A stretch of DNA of 64,000 nucleotides from Girardinichthys multiradiatus. Its lineage: Eukaryota > Chordata > Actinopteri > Cyprinodontiformes > Goodeidae. The stretch spans positions 46,774,880 through 46,838,879 of the forward strand of contig NC_061795.1 in the NCBI RefSeq assembly GCF_021462225.1, in the 5' to 3' direction. The notes beneath the pieces are model-generated. The model saw only the letters and a list, made by a program, of their open reading frames with translations. It was not told the DNA's origin and did no database searches. The translations under genes were made by a program, and so were the position numbers. Of the stretch, positions 22,860 through 33,919 are shown in pieces. Each line of letters opens with the position of its first letter. Positions within the stretch are counted from its first letter, which is position 1.

Positions 22860-23351
22860 TTTGCATTTGACCAGGGTCAGTGTCACTACTGGTAGAATTA
22901 GGCGATACCTGGACCACCATGTGCCATCACCACATTGGACTGCTCTCCAACCCCACCAGGATGGCAGATCAATATGTATCGTTGCCCGAAGGTTTGCTGC
23001 GTCTTCCAGCACAGTCTCAAGAGCATGAAGTCCATGGTGAAGGCCGTCTGAGGTCCTTAACCCATTAGCAGGACTGGTATCTGTTCTTTGGTGTAAGGAA
23101 AGGGTCTGGAGAAGCTGTGGTGAATATAAAGCTGCTTGCAAAATTGTTCGTCTCGATTGCTTTGGTGTTGGGTCATTGTTGGTCTGGGGAGGCATATCTA
23201 TGGATGGATGCAGAGACCTGTACAGGATAAACAATGGCATCCTGACTGGGATTAGATATCTGGAAGAAATCTTTGGACCCATTGTTAGACCCTTCACCGG
23301 TGCAGTGGGCCTATATATTATATCCAGAATTCATAATTCTGGATATAATAT
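22860..23351 (+). pseudogene. Tc1/mariner-type transposase fragment, internally deleted
   Basis: Frame 22860-23026 reads 'TTGRIRRYLDHHVPS...', then 'DGRSICIVARRFAASSSTVS', resembling the helix-turn-helix region of a Tc1-type transposase ('..DRYIVR.A.RNR..T...S'). After stops and a deletion, 23150-23300 reads 'GVGSLLVWGGISMDGCRDLY' and 'GILTGIRYLEEI', matching 'GSCMVWGGIS..GRTDLHVINGG.LTAQRYIEEIL'. The first catalytic Asp region and everything after the second are gone. A dead copy of a lineage distinct from the other Tc1 relics here. It ends in a perfect 17-bp-arm palindrome (23315-23351). Confidence 0.7.
23315..23351. repeat. Perfect inverted repeat, 17-bp arms and 3-bp loop
   Basis: Left arm ATATTATATCCAGAATT (23315-23331) and right arm AATTCTGGATATAATAT (23335-23351) are exact reverse complements around the loop CAT. 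It abuts the 3' side of the transposase fragment. Confidence 0.9.
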
Positions 23352-23665
23352 TACTCAAATTTAACAACATAAAAACTAAAGTTAAATCTCTGAATTGAAG
23401 CAAATAAAAAGAAAGAAAAGAATTTCACTGAAAACCTGGAAATGTGGTTCACTTGTTAAAGGTGAGAAGCTGTCCAAGTAAATATACCTAGAAGTGTCCA
23501 AATGGGGTTGTTAATGTTGGTTAGCCAAGCTCACATTCAGTTGTCTTTATTAAGGCTCAATTTAAACGGGTCATATGGGCTGAAGGTATTATGATTTCAT
23601 CATGTTTTTTTATGGGCTGTAAAGGGACAATCTGTATGTGTAACATAAGTAAATCAAAAAGCAGA

Positions 23666-23697
23666 AGTACTGAGCAGTATATCAACTGCTCAGTACT
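23666..23697. repeat. Inverted repeat, 12-bp arms
   Basis: AGTACTGAGCAG (23666-23677) and CTGCTCAGTACT (23686-23697) are exact reverse complements with an 8-base spacer. No family recognised. Confidence 0.7.
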
Positions 23698-23989
23698 GCT
23701 TCATTTGAAATTATTGGGGTAAGTTTCAGCTAGGTGCTGGTATGATCAAATGCACTGATGAAGTGATCTTCAGCAAGTTTCCTCTTCTCCAAAAGTAGCA
23801 GTTCTGTCAATGTGCTGCTTTAGAGCATGCAGATGTATGTTAACATGTCAGGGCGGAAGGACTTTAATGACCTGAGAGAAGCAGCTGCAGCTCTGCAACT
23901 CCAGAAAGGGTTAGAAAGCCATTTCCAAACTGCTTTCCATCATTCTACACAACTAAAGATTATTTCCAATTAGAAAAATATTTAAGACA

Positions 23990-24720
23990 ACTGTTAATCT
24001 CTCCAGTGGACTTATCAGCAAATGTACCCAAAGCATGCCGTCCTCAGAAAAATACACAAAAACCCCTCAGAGCAACACCTCTGACTCCACGGGCATCAGC
24101 TAACTTGTTCAATATTAACATTAAAAACCAGACAGTCCGAAAATAGACTTTATGACTTGTGGTTAAGACTTTAGGGCAAAAACCTCTTTTACCTACAAAC
24201 ACATGGCAGAATGATGTGCAGAAATACATTTCTGCAAAGAAATGAAGCAACGTTTGTTAACAAAGATTCTTCTGAATGAAGCACAAGCCTGTCTCTAGGA
24301 CAAATGAGACCAAACTTGAGATGCTTGGCTATAATTCATGGAATCATGTTTGGAGACAAAAACAGTAAATCAGCACAAATACTTTATACCAAGCATGGTG
24401 GTGGAGGGCTGATGATTGGGGCTTGTTTTGCAGTCACAAGAATGGGTACATTTCAGTCCTTTCTTCAAACATAGGGTTCTCTGTGCAGTTAAGAACACTA
24501 AGATCAAAAAAGAAAATATTACATATTTCATGGAGTCAGTAAATACAAATTTTCCTTTAAGACATTTTTATGACAAACATCACTATGATGATAGAAGTAA
24601 GTTCTTGGAGGTGCTGATTAAACATCAGAAAAGTCCTGGTTAACATCTAATATACAGGCAAACAGAACTAACTCAACATGTCTTAATCCGCTTTGTTCTT
24701 GTAAGGCCCATCAAATGCTG
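23990..24720 (+). mobile_element. Tc1-like transposon relic
   Basis: The order of blocks 'cctctgactccacgggcatcagcta', 'acatggcagaatgatgtgcagaaat', 'gagaccaaacttgagatgcttggc', 'aagcatggtggtggagggctgatgat' and 'cttgttttgcagtcacaagaatggg' reproduces the coding strand of a common fish Tc1 transposase (segment 'KHGGGG.MIWACFAATG'). Stops and small indels throughout make it non-functional. The DDE C-terminal third is missing. Ends are approximate. Confidence 0.65.
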
Positions 24721-25675
24721 TTTCTCTTTGTGAGTTTTGTTGTCAGCAACGACCTGGAAAGTCTTTCAGAACACGAGAGAAAAGCTTGACATGTCCAGAG
24801 TGAATGGATTAATAAATCATCTCAAAGTACGCTGAATTAAATCCCACACTGAGTCCATTTCCTTTTAAACTCCGCCCGTCTTTACTGGTTATAATGACTT
24901 TAGGGTTACCATGAACATTTTACTTTGTAGCCTTTGCTATCAAATCTCTACTGATCTAAACAAACTAATAACAAGGTGTTATACAGCTGTCAGTGGGGAT
25001 TGTTTTGGCTGCAATCAACACATAAAAAAAGAAAGCGGTTCATGTCTAAAACTAAATTCTAAACCTAAGAAAAAAAAAAATAAGATTCAGCAGTTCTCCT
25101 CAAATTAGACTGTTAGCTGATACATGACTGCTTCTTTCCTCTTTTCACTTGATTTGAAAAAGTTTCCCTCCAGCATTTATAAACACCTCACAGGCAGAAA
25201 GGAGCTGAAGTAACCCCTCAGCTAAGATTTAGGTTTCTTTAGCCCCAGATGTGTTTATGGAGCTGACAGTCTGCTCATCCCCACCATGTTAAATCAGAAA
25301 ATCAATTGCTGCTTCTCTCCTCTGCTGCAGAGTTTATAACTGCAACATCCTGTTGTAGTTTCATTGGCATCCTCGTCCCGTTCATCCTTTTCTTTTTCTG
25401 GGTGAAATCCCTCTGAATGAAGCATATCTTGTAATGTGAAGACTAAAGCAACACTGAGAAACTAACTTTATGAAAAAACCAATGCACTTTGGATGTGGCC
25501 TTCAGCTGGGTCATGCTGGGAATATCAGAAAGTTTCCATTTAAATAGAAAAGGTAAGAGAATCAAAACAGCCAACAAGTTGACTAATAAGCACTTAAAGC
25601 TGTTGAGTCACATGGTTAAAGCAGAGTCTAAATCTCTGGGCTGAATCATTTTAATGTGTATGAAAACTGAATATG
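24721..25675. other. Intergenic, no recognised feature
   Basis: AT-rich with an A10 tract near 25070. No gene recognised. Confidence 0.4.
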
Positions 25676-25850
25676 AACTGTGGCGCCATGTGGTAATCGG
25701 CAGAGCAGGCACCCCATGTTAGGTGGTTATCAGTCCGCGGTTCAACTAGCAACCTCAGAACCTTTTTGTGCATGTCTTCTCTCTTCTCTTTCTGCTACTT
25801 TTCTGTCTTCAACACTGTAAATAAAAGGACACTAGGGCGGCCAATTGCTA
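25676..25850 (+). repeat. tRNA-derived SINE, second family
   Basis: 'gccatgtggtaatcggcaga' then 'gcaggcaccccatgttaggt' is a tRNA-like head. 'gcggttcaactagcaacc' holds a diverged B box (GGTTCAACTAG against GGTTCGANTCC). It is followed by a CT-rich body and the end 'ctgtaaataaaaggacact'. Head, order and tail fit a widespread percomorph SINE whose body runs 'tgcatgtc..tctctctctc...ctgtc..aataaag'. The B box is damaged, so it is probably inactive. Confidence 0.55.
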
Positions 25851-26009
25851 TAGTTCACAGGAAGTGCAAGCATAATCATATTAAACAGTACATTTATAAA
25901 AAAAGGAAAACAGTAAATAAACTCACTAAATGTCAGTGATCAACATTATTATTTGAATACTTTTATCTTAATTTGTTAACCATTCTGTTACTGACACAAT
26001 TACTGATCT

Positions 26010-26221
26010 AAAATTTTGTATCACCTATAAATCTAAGAATGTGATCTTCTCAATACAACGTCCATTTAATTTATTTTATTTAGGAGAAACATCTCGCCCT
26101 CTTAAAGACAAAATGAATGAAGTAGGGAGATTTAACAGAAATGATTCAACCTATCGTGTTACAGGTCACTTTAGAAAATGTACAAATCCAATAATTTATT
26201 TTAAAAAATTGTATTCCTCCT
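26010..26221 (+). pseudogene. Possible Penelope-like element GIY-YIG endonuclease scrap
   Basis: The frame reads 'NVIFSIQRPFNLFYLGETSR', then 'PLKDKMNE', later 'NDSTYRVTGHF'. This resembles the GIY-YIG endonuclease of Penelope-like retroelements ('VIY.I.CPC.L.YIGKT.RPLK.RMNEH...SPVARHF'). The Y-L-G triplet replaces Y-I-G, and the conserved Arg/Glu-type positions (RPLK...MNE) are present. No reverse transcriptase is visible upstream. It is immediately followed by a SINE tail at 26222. The match is by recollection of the family pattern and is moderate. Confidence 0.45.
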
Positions 26222-26325
26222 GAGTGGCAGCCTGTCCTGATGTATTCTGCCTCTGACCTACTGAATGCTGGAGAGAGGCACCAGCCCTGGACCCCGTAAA
26301 GATATGTGGGTATAAAAAATGGATG
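26222..26325 (+). repeat. 5'-truncated SINE tail
   Basis: 'gtggcagcctgtcctgatgt', then 'tgctggagagaggcaccagc' and 'ggaccccgtaaagatatgtg', ending 'aaaaaatggatg', is the 3' part of the first SINE family on the plus strand. Confidence 0.65.
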
Positions 26326-28104
26326 TTTTAACTTCGTGTAGTAGTTAGCTGTGCTGCAGTGCTAATACTAGAATTTAGGTAAATGAAATGTGGAGAGTCA
26401 CTTTAAGGGTTAGAGGTCAACTTGTTCCTTTACCAGTTTGCACTTCATCACTTCCACCGAACAAGCTTCATACCCAGGGACTTTAAATCATTGCTTTTCA
26501 GTTAGCTTCTCTTGGTAGTAGTATTTTCACAAATTATGGAGATGTTACAAACAATGCTCAAACCTTACATATAAGTTAATTAATTATTATTTACTGAGGA
26601 TATTTAGTAACACCCTTTTTCCATTTATTTTGGGTCTGATCTTTTTTTAGGGCAATTGGCTCTTTGATTATTACCCCTGATCAAACCAGAATAAAGTTAA
26701 ACAATCTCCTTCTGGAAGATATAATTTATTGGACTCACATAACACTCCCTTACAGTAGACCATTAGTAGAATACAGGGAACTACTTTTAATCGTTGGTTG
26801 TTAAAGTGAGTAAAAACTGATGTTTGGTTTTATGAAACATTCTGTGGCAGATGGCTTTGTTGTAACCAAAAAAGGTTTGATAGAAAAAGAACAAAACTGC
26901 AAAGTGGCAAAATGAACACCACCCCTCTTTTACTCCACTGTTTTATTTTTTTCTGTTCTCATCTCATCTGATGGAAAAAGTGCAAAATTCTTTGCTGTGG
27001 CTGGAGTAAGGCCACTTCTGAGTTGGGCTGCAAAATCCTACAGTGCCATAGGTCTCACACTAATGAATTTTCTACACTAAATCCATATATCATTGCTCTG
27101 AAATGTGCATTTATATGTACATATAAATAGCTAGAATGTTCCCATCCATTTATTTAGGGTAACTACTGACTTTTTTCATGAAGCAATGAGAAAAACAAAA
27201 TCAAAATAAAACTCGTCATAAAAAAAAAACAAGACAATGCAGAAATCTCAAGTGGATGTGAGAAGAGCTGAAATGTAGATTCTGTTCTGAGGTTGAGCCT
27301 CAGTTTATTGCTCTCAACTCCTCTCTGTCATTAAGCCTGAACTCAGCAAACCAGCCTGATCCTTGCAGCAACAGCCACTGCAGTGAGCATGAAAGCATTC
27401 ACACTCTGCCTCAAAACTGCACTTACATTGACTCTTTCATCTACTGTGACAAGCATGCTTTGTGTTATGCTTCATGTCAGGAGAAGACCTGCAGTACTGC
27501 ATGTTCAGGACTTCATCTCCTGTTACTTATCTGAGGAAATCTAGCCATGGTATGGCACCATTTGTGTATTCATGTTGCAGAATTACAGATGTATCATTAT
27601 ATTAGAGCATTGTGTTCCCAACATGCAATAAATCCCAATGCAAAAGGGTAAGTGTACCTAGCAGAACATTCCTGTAAATGCACCAACAGAGAAGTAAGGG
27701 AATCCAATTTCCTGTTGACAGTAAGTGTGTGGAGAACAAGAAGCACTTTGGGAATTTGCATGTAGAAGGCTAGGAGATGTAAGGATAAAATTACAAATTC
27801 TCTTCCAGTAAACTGAGTGTTAGACGTGTCAGATGTTCCTAAGTTAGTGACAACCACAAAGCAAGTAATAATTCACCTATTAATCCCCAAACTAGTCAGT
27901 GTTTAAGTAATGAGATATTACAATTGACCGGAAAAATGTCATCCCTCAACGTATGAAACTACTGTACTGATGAAAATGATGAACCATAGGCAGAGTCCAC
28001 AGACCAAACCAAATCCCTCTTTAGCAAAATATGCCAAGCTGGGACTTAGATGCCTTCTATGTTTTCTGAAAGGATAAAGACAGGGGGGTTAAAGTCAACC
28101 TACA
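26326..28104. other. Intergenic, no recognised feature
   Basis: AT-rich. The minus-strand open frame at 27597-27857 (86 codons) has no recognisable motif and no splice or promoter context. Confidence 0.4.
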
Positions 28105-28138
28105 CTGTTACACTTCTGAGCCTCCAGAAGTGTAACAG
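28105..28138. repeat. Perfect inverted repeat, 14-bp arms and 6-bp loop
   Basis: CTGTTACACTTCTG (28105-28118) and CAGAAGTGTAACAG (28125-28138) are exact reverse complements around AGCCTC. No family recognised. Confidence 0.85.
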
Positions 28139-31100
28139 AAGTTCATTCACATTGTTTCTTACCAATAAATCTAAAATGTAGGGCTGTGGGAAAGCTGAAT
28201 TAAAACTGCAGAGGCCCCCCATCCCTCCCACTAATCACAACTAGAATATTGTTCACGATGCCAGATTTACCCCACATTATTATCAACTACCTTTCTCAGC
28301 CAGCGGAAACAACATTAAGACACAACACGTTATGGTTCAACTCAAAGCCTTATGTAAATAAATGCTGCTTCGCCTCACCTCCATCAGTGGACATTCGGAT
28401 TCTTCCATAAATCACTGACAAGTTAAGTGCTGGTAGGGGTGGGCAGGTTATTATGGTTTTCATAACTGCACCTGAACAATTATATAATTCTTTTAGGAAA
28501 AAAAAAAAATCATTATGTCCAGATGCTCCTTATTGTTTATCTTTGGCTCGTCTAAAACTTAAGCTCCAAGTTTCTTTCTTAAACTATTTACAGAGGCTAA
28601 TGTACATTTTGTGTCGAACCAATGTTCTTGTCAAGACTTTCTTCTTCCCGAGCTTTTATGCAGAGTTTTTGGGCTGTTTTAACTCCAAGTCAAATCGTAC
28701 ACTAGACTATGTGTGTTGAAATATCTCCAAATGAGTAAATTAGTATTTTCTATTATCAAATTTCTTATGGGATCATTGAAAGCTGATGAGATGTAGAACA
28801 GATTCATAGGATTGTGCACTTTCTGCAAGCAGCATTGTTACAGGTGTTGCATCCATCGCTAAAGCTACAGAGAATCTTGTGATCATAGCAGCCTAAGCTG
28901 TTCCTTGGCAGATATTCAGCAGCAACAATTAACAGGAGTTTTAAAGAGACAGCATTGTATGTACATCCTGTTAGCTGAATCAGAGGCTCCATTCATAGAA
29001 TCCCTCATAAGAACCAACAACGGTAGTCTGGAACAGTAAAAACTTCCAGTTTCTACCTTTAGCTGAAACTGTCCTGAAATGATCCATATTTTTTTGTTTT
29101 ATTTTTGGGTAAAAGCTGATTAGGAAAAAAGCTGTAAACTAGTGGTTCGCTGTGTGAATCAGATGTGGGCATTAAATGAAGTGACCCTTGACTCAAGCCA
29201 CATGACTCTGTCAGCCAGAACTTTTCTTGAATCACTGTTGATGTTGATAGGCTGTTCAGACACAATGATGCATTCACTGACTGAATGTGGCTATGGAATT
29301 ATTACTTTACCTTTTGTTTCATTCTCCCATCTTTTTTCACACAACATCATAAATACGTAGGGCCCGGGCCCCATGTGGGAGTCGGAACCGGGCCCCATGC
29401 CCAGAATGCACATCGGATAACCCGGTCTTGTCTACTCTCCCAACTCACCTGAGGTTTCCAGCTGCATGTTCCCTCACGACAATTCCAGCCATAATAGCAA
29501 GGTACATCCACAGATCATGAGGCTGGTTAGATGCCTCTTGAGATAATTTTCACAAACAGGTGAGTGCTTCCACACCTCAAAATCTAACACATCCTGTGCA
29601 TGTCTCAAACAAATATAATTATTACATCCGATGGCCTGTCTGCTTTCAGAGTCTCCTGTGTATAAAGTCGTGGGTGGTGGATAAAGTAACAAAAATGTCT
29701 GAACACAAAGCATTTGACTACTTGCTGACCACATGTGCTGAACACTTGCGAAGTGGTTGTTTGCTCGACTCCGGCATGAGATTTTCTCTGGGATTCTGTA
29801 AATTGAGATCACCATGACCTGTTGTCTACAAGTAAGATACTGACTGCTCAGAAGAGATGGGTTGCTCTACAGTAACCCATTACCATTTCTTTGTGGGCAA
29901 CACAAACCTGGATATTTCTCTCAATTTCTCCAAATAGTAATTATTAAGACCCTGGTGATGCGGGAACCTAAAAAGCCAACAACAACAATTTGTACAGTGA
30001 TACTACTTTTAATGAAAAAAACAACTAAAACTAGCAATAAAGATGTTTGAATATTATATACAACCATGATAAACCAGGTTTTCTATATGTCATAAAGCAA
30101 CAACACCAGACCTGTTGTTGGTCTCCTTGGATTCTAACCTCTGCTGTCTATAAGTGTGAATAACAGATTATTTTTCTGGAATACTCAGTCGTACTTATAG
30201 GAAACTGGTCATGTAATATGATAGGCTAAGGTAATGATGTCAAATTAAATGGAAGAGATGAACATTTATTTGATTTAAACAAAATACAGTTTTAAATGCA
30301 CCGCAGGGTTAAAGTAATTGATCATTATGTGACAGCAAGTAAAAGGTTGCTCAGATACCCTCTGTCCCATCCCCAGTCCTTCAACAGAAAGCTTGCTGCC
30401 TTGCTGTGAATGTAGATACAATATTTAACATTATTAAATTTAATAGTAGCAGCCAAGCTGCTTGAACCATAATGTACAAAAAGAAAAGAAACGGTAAAAA
30501 TGTCAGACTTGTAAAAAAATTGAAGCCTGGTTTAAAAATGTCTTTTCAAACTTTGTCTAGTTCTAAGAGGATAATCACATTTCCTTCTAACATTTATAAA
30601 CACTGGGGAGACTTCTAATAATGAAACGAAGGGCAGAGGAACATTGAATTACAGTAACCCTGTTGCCAGCAGTACTGTCAATCTTGACATTTATTGCCCT
30701 TCATCTGACACAGAAATTAAATCAACACTGTTGCTGGAGCTTGGTGGTGCTGGACGCTTCCTCTGCAGAGACAAAGCCACATTCCCCTGATTTACTGCAG
30801 TGCTTCCTGGGTAAAACATTTGTTTTACTCACTTGCAGCTTGGGATTGGAGACAAATTTAAATGCTGTGTTACCCGAGTTAACCGTTAGAGACAAATGTT
30901 AAAAGTTACAATCTTTGCTGTGCAGCTTTTATTCACAAATCCTGAGGTAACGAGTCAAACATTTAACTTTATCCACAACGCAGACCAAGTATGTTTTAAA
31001 ACTGACTCATGCTTATCCTGCGATATTAAGCTACGTTAAATTACATCAATCTTTATAAACCAAACCAAAACCAATTTATCAAAGGTTGTCTGAAGGATGA

Positions 31101-31250
31101 TATTTTTTTACCTGTCCACTGAGCAACTTCTACTTCACATTTAAAGAACCAGGGTATTTATTATTTATTCAGATTGAACCCAAATATTTTTCAACTCCTC
31201 TACAGAAGATAAAAGAAAAATTGAGATCTAATTATGAATAAAAGAATTTA
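28139..31250. other. Intergenic, no recognised feature
   Basis: Open frames on both strands (28453-28719 plus; 29474-29815 minus, 113 codons) show no domain I recognise. A GC-rich patch with GGCCCGGGCC and a repeated GGGCCCCATG lies near 29360-29400. Nothing supports a gene. Confidence 0.4.
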
Positions 31251-31269
31251 CTCGTACTCGTCATCTTCC

Positions 31270-31829
31270 GCTTTATCCGGGACTGGGTTGCGGGGGCAGC
31301 AGACTCAACAGAGACGCCCAGACGCCCCCTCCCCAGACACCTCTTCCAGCTCCTCCGGATGGAGCCCAAGGCGTTCCCAGGCCAGCCGAGAGACATAGTC
31401 CCTCCAGCGTGTCCTGGGTTGTCCCCTGGGCCTCCTCCCGGTGGGACGTGCCTGGAACACCTCCCGAGGAAGGTGTCCAGGAGGCATCCGTTATAGATGC
31501 CAGAGCCACCTCAACTGGCTCCTCTCGATGTGGAAGAGCAGCGGCTCTACTCCGAGCTCCCCCCGGATGGCCGAGCTCCTCACCCTATCTCTAAGGGAGT
31601 GCCCGGCCACCCTACGAAGGAAGCTCATTTCAGCCGCTTGTATCCGGGATCTTGTTCTTTCGGTCATGACCCAAAGTTCATGGCCATAAGTGAGGGTAGG
31701 AACATAGACCAACCGGTAAATCGAGAGCTTCGCTTTTCGGCTCAGCTCTCTCTTCACCACAACGGACCGGCACAGCGCCCCCATTACTGTGGCAGCCACA
31801 CCGATTCGTCTGTCGATCACCCGCTCCAT
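31270..31829 (-). pseudogene. Rex3 ORF C-terminal segment (frameshifted)
   Basis: It continues the Rex3 protein after a stop: 'DRRIGVAATVMGALCRSVVV', 'LTYGHELWVMTERTRSRIQA', then, in another frame, 'MPPGHLPREVFQARPTGRRP' and 'RTRWRDYVSRLAWERLG'. These are the conserved thumb and C-terminal basic blocks of this family. A stop separates it from the RT core and a frameshift falls near 31490. Confidence 0.85.
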
Positions 31830-31835
31830 TCTTCC

Positions 31836-32723
31836 CTAACTCATGAACAAGACCCCGAGATACTTAAACTCCTCCACTTGAGGCAGGAACTCCCCTCCAA
31901 CCTGAAGAGGACAAGCCACCCTTTTCCGGACGAGAACCATGGCCTCGGACTTGAAGGAGCTGATCTTCATCCCAGCCGCTTCACACTCGGCTGCGAGCTG
32001 CCCCAGTGCATGCTGTAGGTCTTGGCTAGAGGGGGCCAGCAGGACCACGTCATCTGCAAAAAGAAGAGACGAAATCCTCTGGTCCCCAAACCAAACCCCC
32101 TCCGGCCCTTGGCTGCGCCTAGAAATCCTGTCCATAAAAGTTATGAACAGGACCGGTGACAAAGGGCAGCCCTGCCGGAGTCCAACATGCACCGGGAACA
32201 GGTCCGACTTAGTGCCGGCAATGTGAACCAAACTCCTGCCCCGCTTGTACAGGGACCGGATGGCTCCTATTAAAGGGCCCCCAATTCCATACTCCTGGAG
32301 CACCCCCCACAGGGCATCACGAGGGACACAGTCGAATGCTTTCTCCAGGTCCACAAAACACATGTGGACCGGTTGGGCAAACTCCCATGAACCCTCGAGT
32401 ACCCTGTAGAGGGTATAGAGCTGGTCCAGTGTTCCACGGCCGGGACGAAAACCACACTGCTCCTCCTGAAGCCGAGGTTCAACTATCGGCCGGACTCTCC
32501 TCTCCAATACCCTGGCGTAGGCCTTACCAGGGAGGCTGAGGAGTGTGATCCCCTGTAGTGTCAACCATGACAGCCCCACAACATCCAAAGACTTGAGGTA
32601 CTCAGGGCGGATCTCATCCACCCCCAAAGCCCTGACACCGCGGAGCTTTTTAACCACCTCGGTGACTTCCGCCTGGGTGATGAAAGAGTCCAACCCCGAA
32701 TCCCCAGCCTCTGTTTCCACCAC
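31836..32723 (-). pseudogene. Rex3 reverse transcriptase core (with deletion)
   Basis: A 295-codon open frame covering RT motifs in order: finger region (VTEVVKKLRGVRALGVDEI), GFRPGRGT, 'CFVDLEKAFDCVPR' (motif A), 'GLRQGCPLSPVLF' (motif B), 'LLFADDVVLLA' (motif C, catalytic aspartates intact) and 'EFKYLGVLF' (motif E). About 35 residues expected between 'SWLT' and 'GITLLS' are absent, without loss of frame. Polymerase activity is therefore unlikely. The start Met is internal, since the true ORF began far upstream in the endonuclease. Confidence 0.9.
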
Positions 32724-33088
32724 GGAATGCGTGATGGTAGGATTGAGGAGGTCCTCGAAGTACTCCTTCCACCGCCCGATAATGTCCCCAGTCGAGGTCA
32801 GCAGCTCCCCACCCCCACTGTAAACAGTGTTGGTGAAGCACTGCTTCCCCCTCCTGAGGCGCCGGATGGTTTGCCAGAATCGCTTTGGGGCAACCGGTAG
32901 TCCTTCTCCATGACCTCACCGAACTCCTCCCAGGTCCAAGTTTTTGCCTCTGCCACCGCCCGGGTCGCGGCACGCTTGGCCCCACAGTACCCATCAGCCG
33001 CCTCGGGAGTCCCACAAGCCAACCACAGCCGATAGGACTCCTTCTTCAGCTTGACAGCATCCCTTACTGCTGGTGTCCACCACCGGGT

Positions 33089-33813
33089 TCAGGGATTGCC
33101 GCCGCGACAGGCACCGCAGACCTTACGGCCGCAGCTACGGGCGGCAGCATCGACAATAGATGCGGAGAACATGGTCCATTCGGACTCTATGTCTCCAACA
33201 TCCCTCGGAATCTGGTCAAAGCTCTCCCGGAGGTGAGAGTTGAATACATCCCTGGCCGAGGGCTCCGCCAGACATTCGCAGCAGACCCTCACTATGCGCT
33301 TGGGCCTGCCAAGTCTGTCCGGCTTTCTCCTCCCCCAACGGATCCAACTCACCACCAGGTGGTGATCAGTGGACAGCTCAGCCCCTCTCTTTACCCGAGT
33401 GTCCAAAACATGCGGCCGGAGGTCTGATGATACGATAACAAAGTGGATCATCGACCTCCTGCCTAGGGTGTCCTGGTGCCAAGTGCACTGATGGACACCC
33501 TTATGTTTAAACATGGTGTTCATTATGGACAATCTGTGACTAGCACAGAAGTCCAATAACAAAGCACCACTCGGGTTCAGATCGGGGAGGCCATTCCTCC
33601 CGATCAATCCTCTCCAGGTGTCCCTGTCGTTTCCCACGTGGGCGTTGAAGTCCCCCAGCAGAATAATGGAGTCCCCTGGAGGGGCACTATCCAGCACCCC
33701 CGACAGGGACACCAAGAAGGCCGGGTACTCCGCACTACCGCTCGGCCCGTAGGCCGAAACGACAGTCAGACCCCTGTCCCCAACCCGAAGGCGCAGGGAT
33801 GCGACCTCCGTGG
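33089..33813 (-). pseudogene. Rex3 APE-type endonuclease domain, N-terminally truncated
   Basis: Motifs '[11 protein letters not shown]' (metal-binding D and N) and '[14 protein letters not shown]' (the catalytic DH) are present. In one frame the sequence at 33716-33813 continues upstream as family-typical '[12 protein letters not shown]'. The beginning of the APE fold is absent, because the element stops at about 33813 and is followed by a duplicated piece (33816-33918). Confidence 0.85.
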
Positions 33814-33815
33814 GA

Positions 33816-33918
33816 TGGACAATCCGTGACTAGCACAGAAGTCCAATAACAAAACACCACTCGGATTCAGATCGGGGAGGCCATTCCTCCCGATCACGCC
33901 TCTCCAGGTGTCACTGTC
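33816..33918 (-). repeat. Direct duplicate of an internal Rex3 segment
   Basis: These 103 bp match 33526-33628 in the same orientation, with only a handful of mismatches. They sit immediately next to the truncated 5' end of the LINE. Either it is a second truncated Rex3 piece or it was created by template switching during insertion. Confidence 0.85.
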
Positions 33919-33919
33919 C

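Larger units (their letters stand above)
31255..33918 (-). mobile_element. Rex3 (RTE-type) non-LTR retrotransposon, 5'-truncated and broken
   Basis: A LINE on the minus strand. From its 5' side it has the C-terminal part of an APE endonuclease (33089-33813: GDFNAHVG, later STDHHLVV) and a linker. Then come the reverse transcriptase (31836-32723: CGFRPGRGTLDQL, FVDLEKAFDCV, GLRQGCPLSP, FADDVVLLA with the catalytic DD) and a C-terminal basic segment (31270-31829). The plus strand at 32154-32174 contains CGGTGACAAAGGGCAGCCCT, which I remember as the conserved site used to detect Rex3 in fish. The 3' end reads GATGA-like repeats, as in Rex3. Defects: the N-terminal APE is missing, there is a gap inside the RT between 'GLSWLT' and 'GITLLS', a stop after 'KYLGVLFMS', and a frameshift near 31490. 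A 103-bp duplicate lies at its 5' end. It is dead. Confidence 0.9.

Noticed and set aside
22827..23297. 156-codon minus-strand frame
   Set aside because: The antisense of a Tc1-type transposase whose motifs are on the plus strand.
29474..29817. 113-codon minus-strand frame and antisense partner with splice-like ends
   Set aside because: Donor-like GTGAG sequences flank it, but the peptide resembles nothing I know and both strands are open.
32885..33427. 180-codon plus-strand frame and other plus-strand frames inside 31.3-33.8 kb
   Set aside because: Shadows of the minus-strand Rex3 coding sequence.
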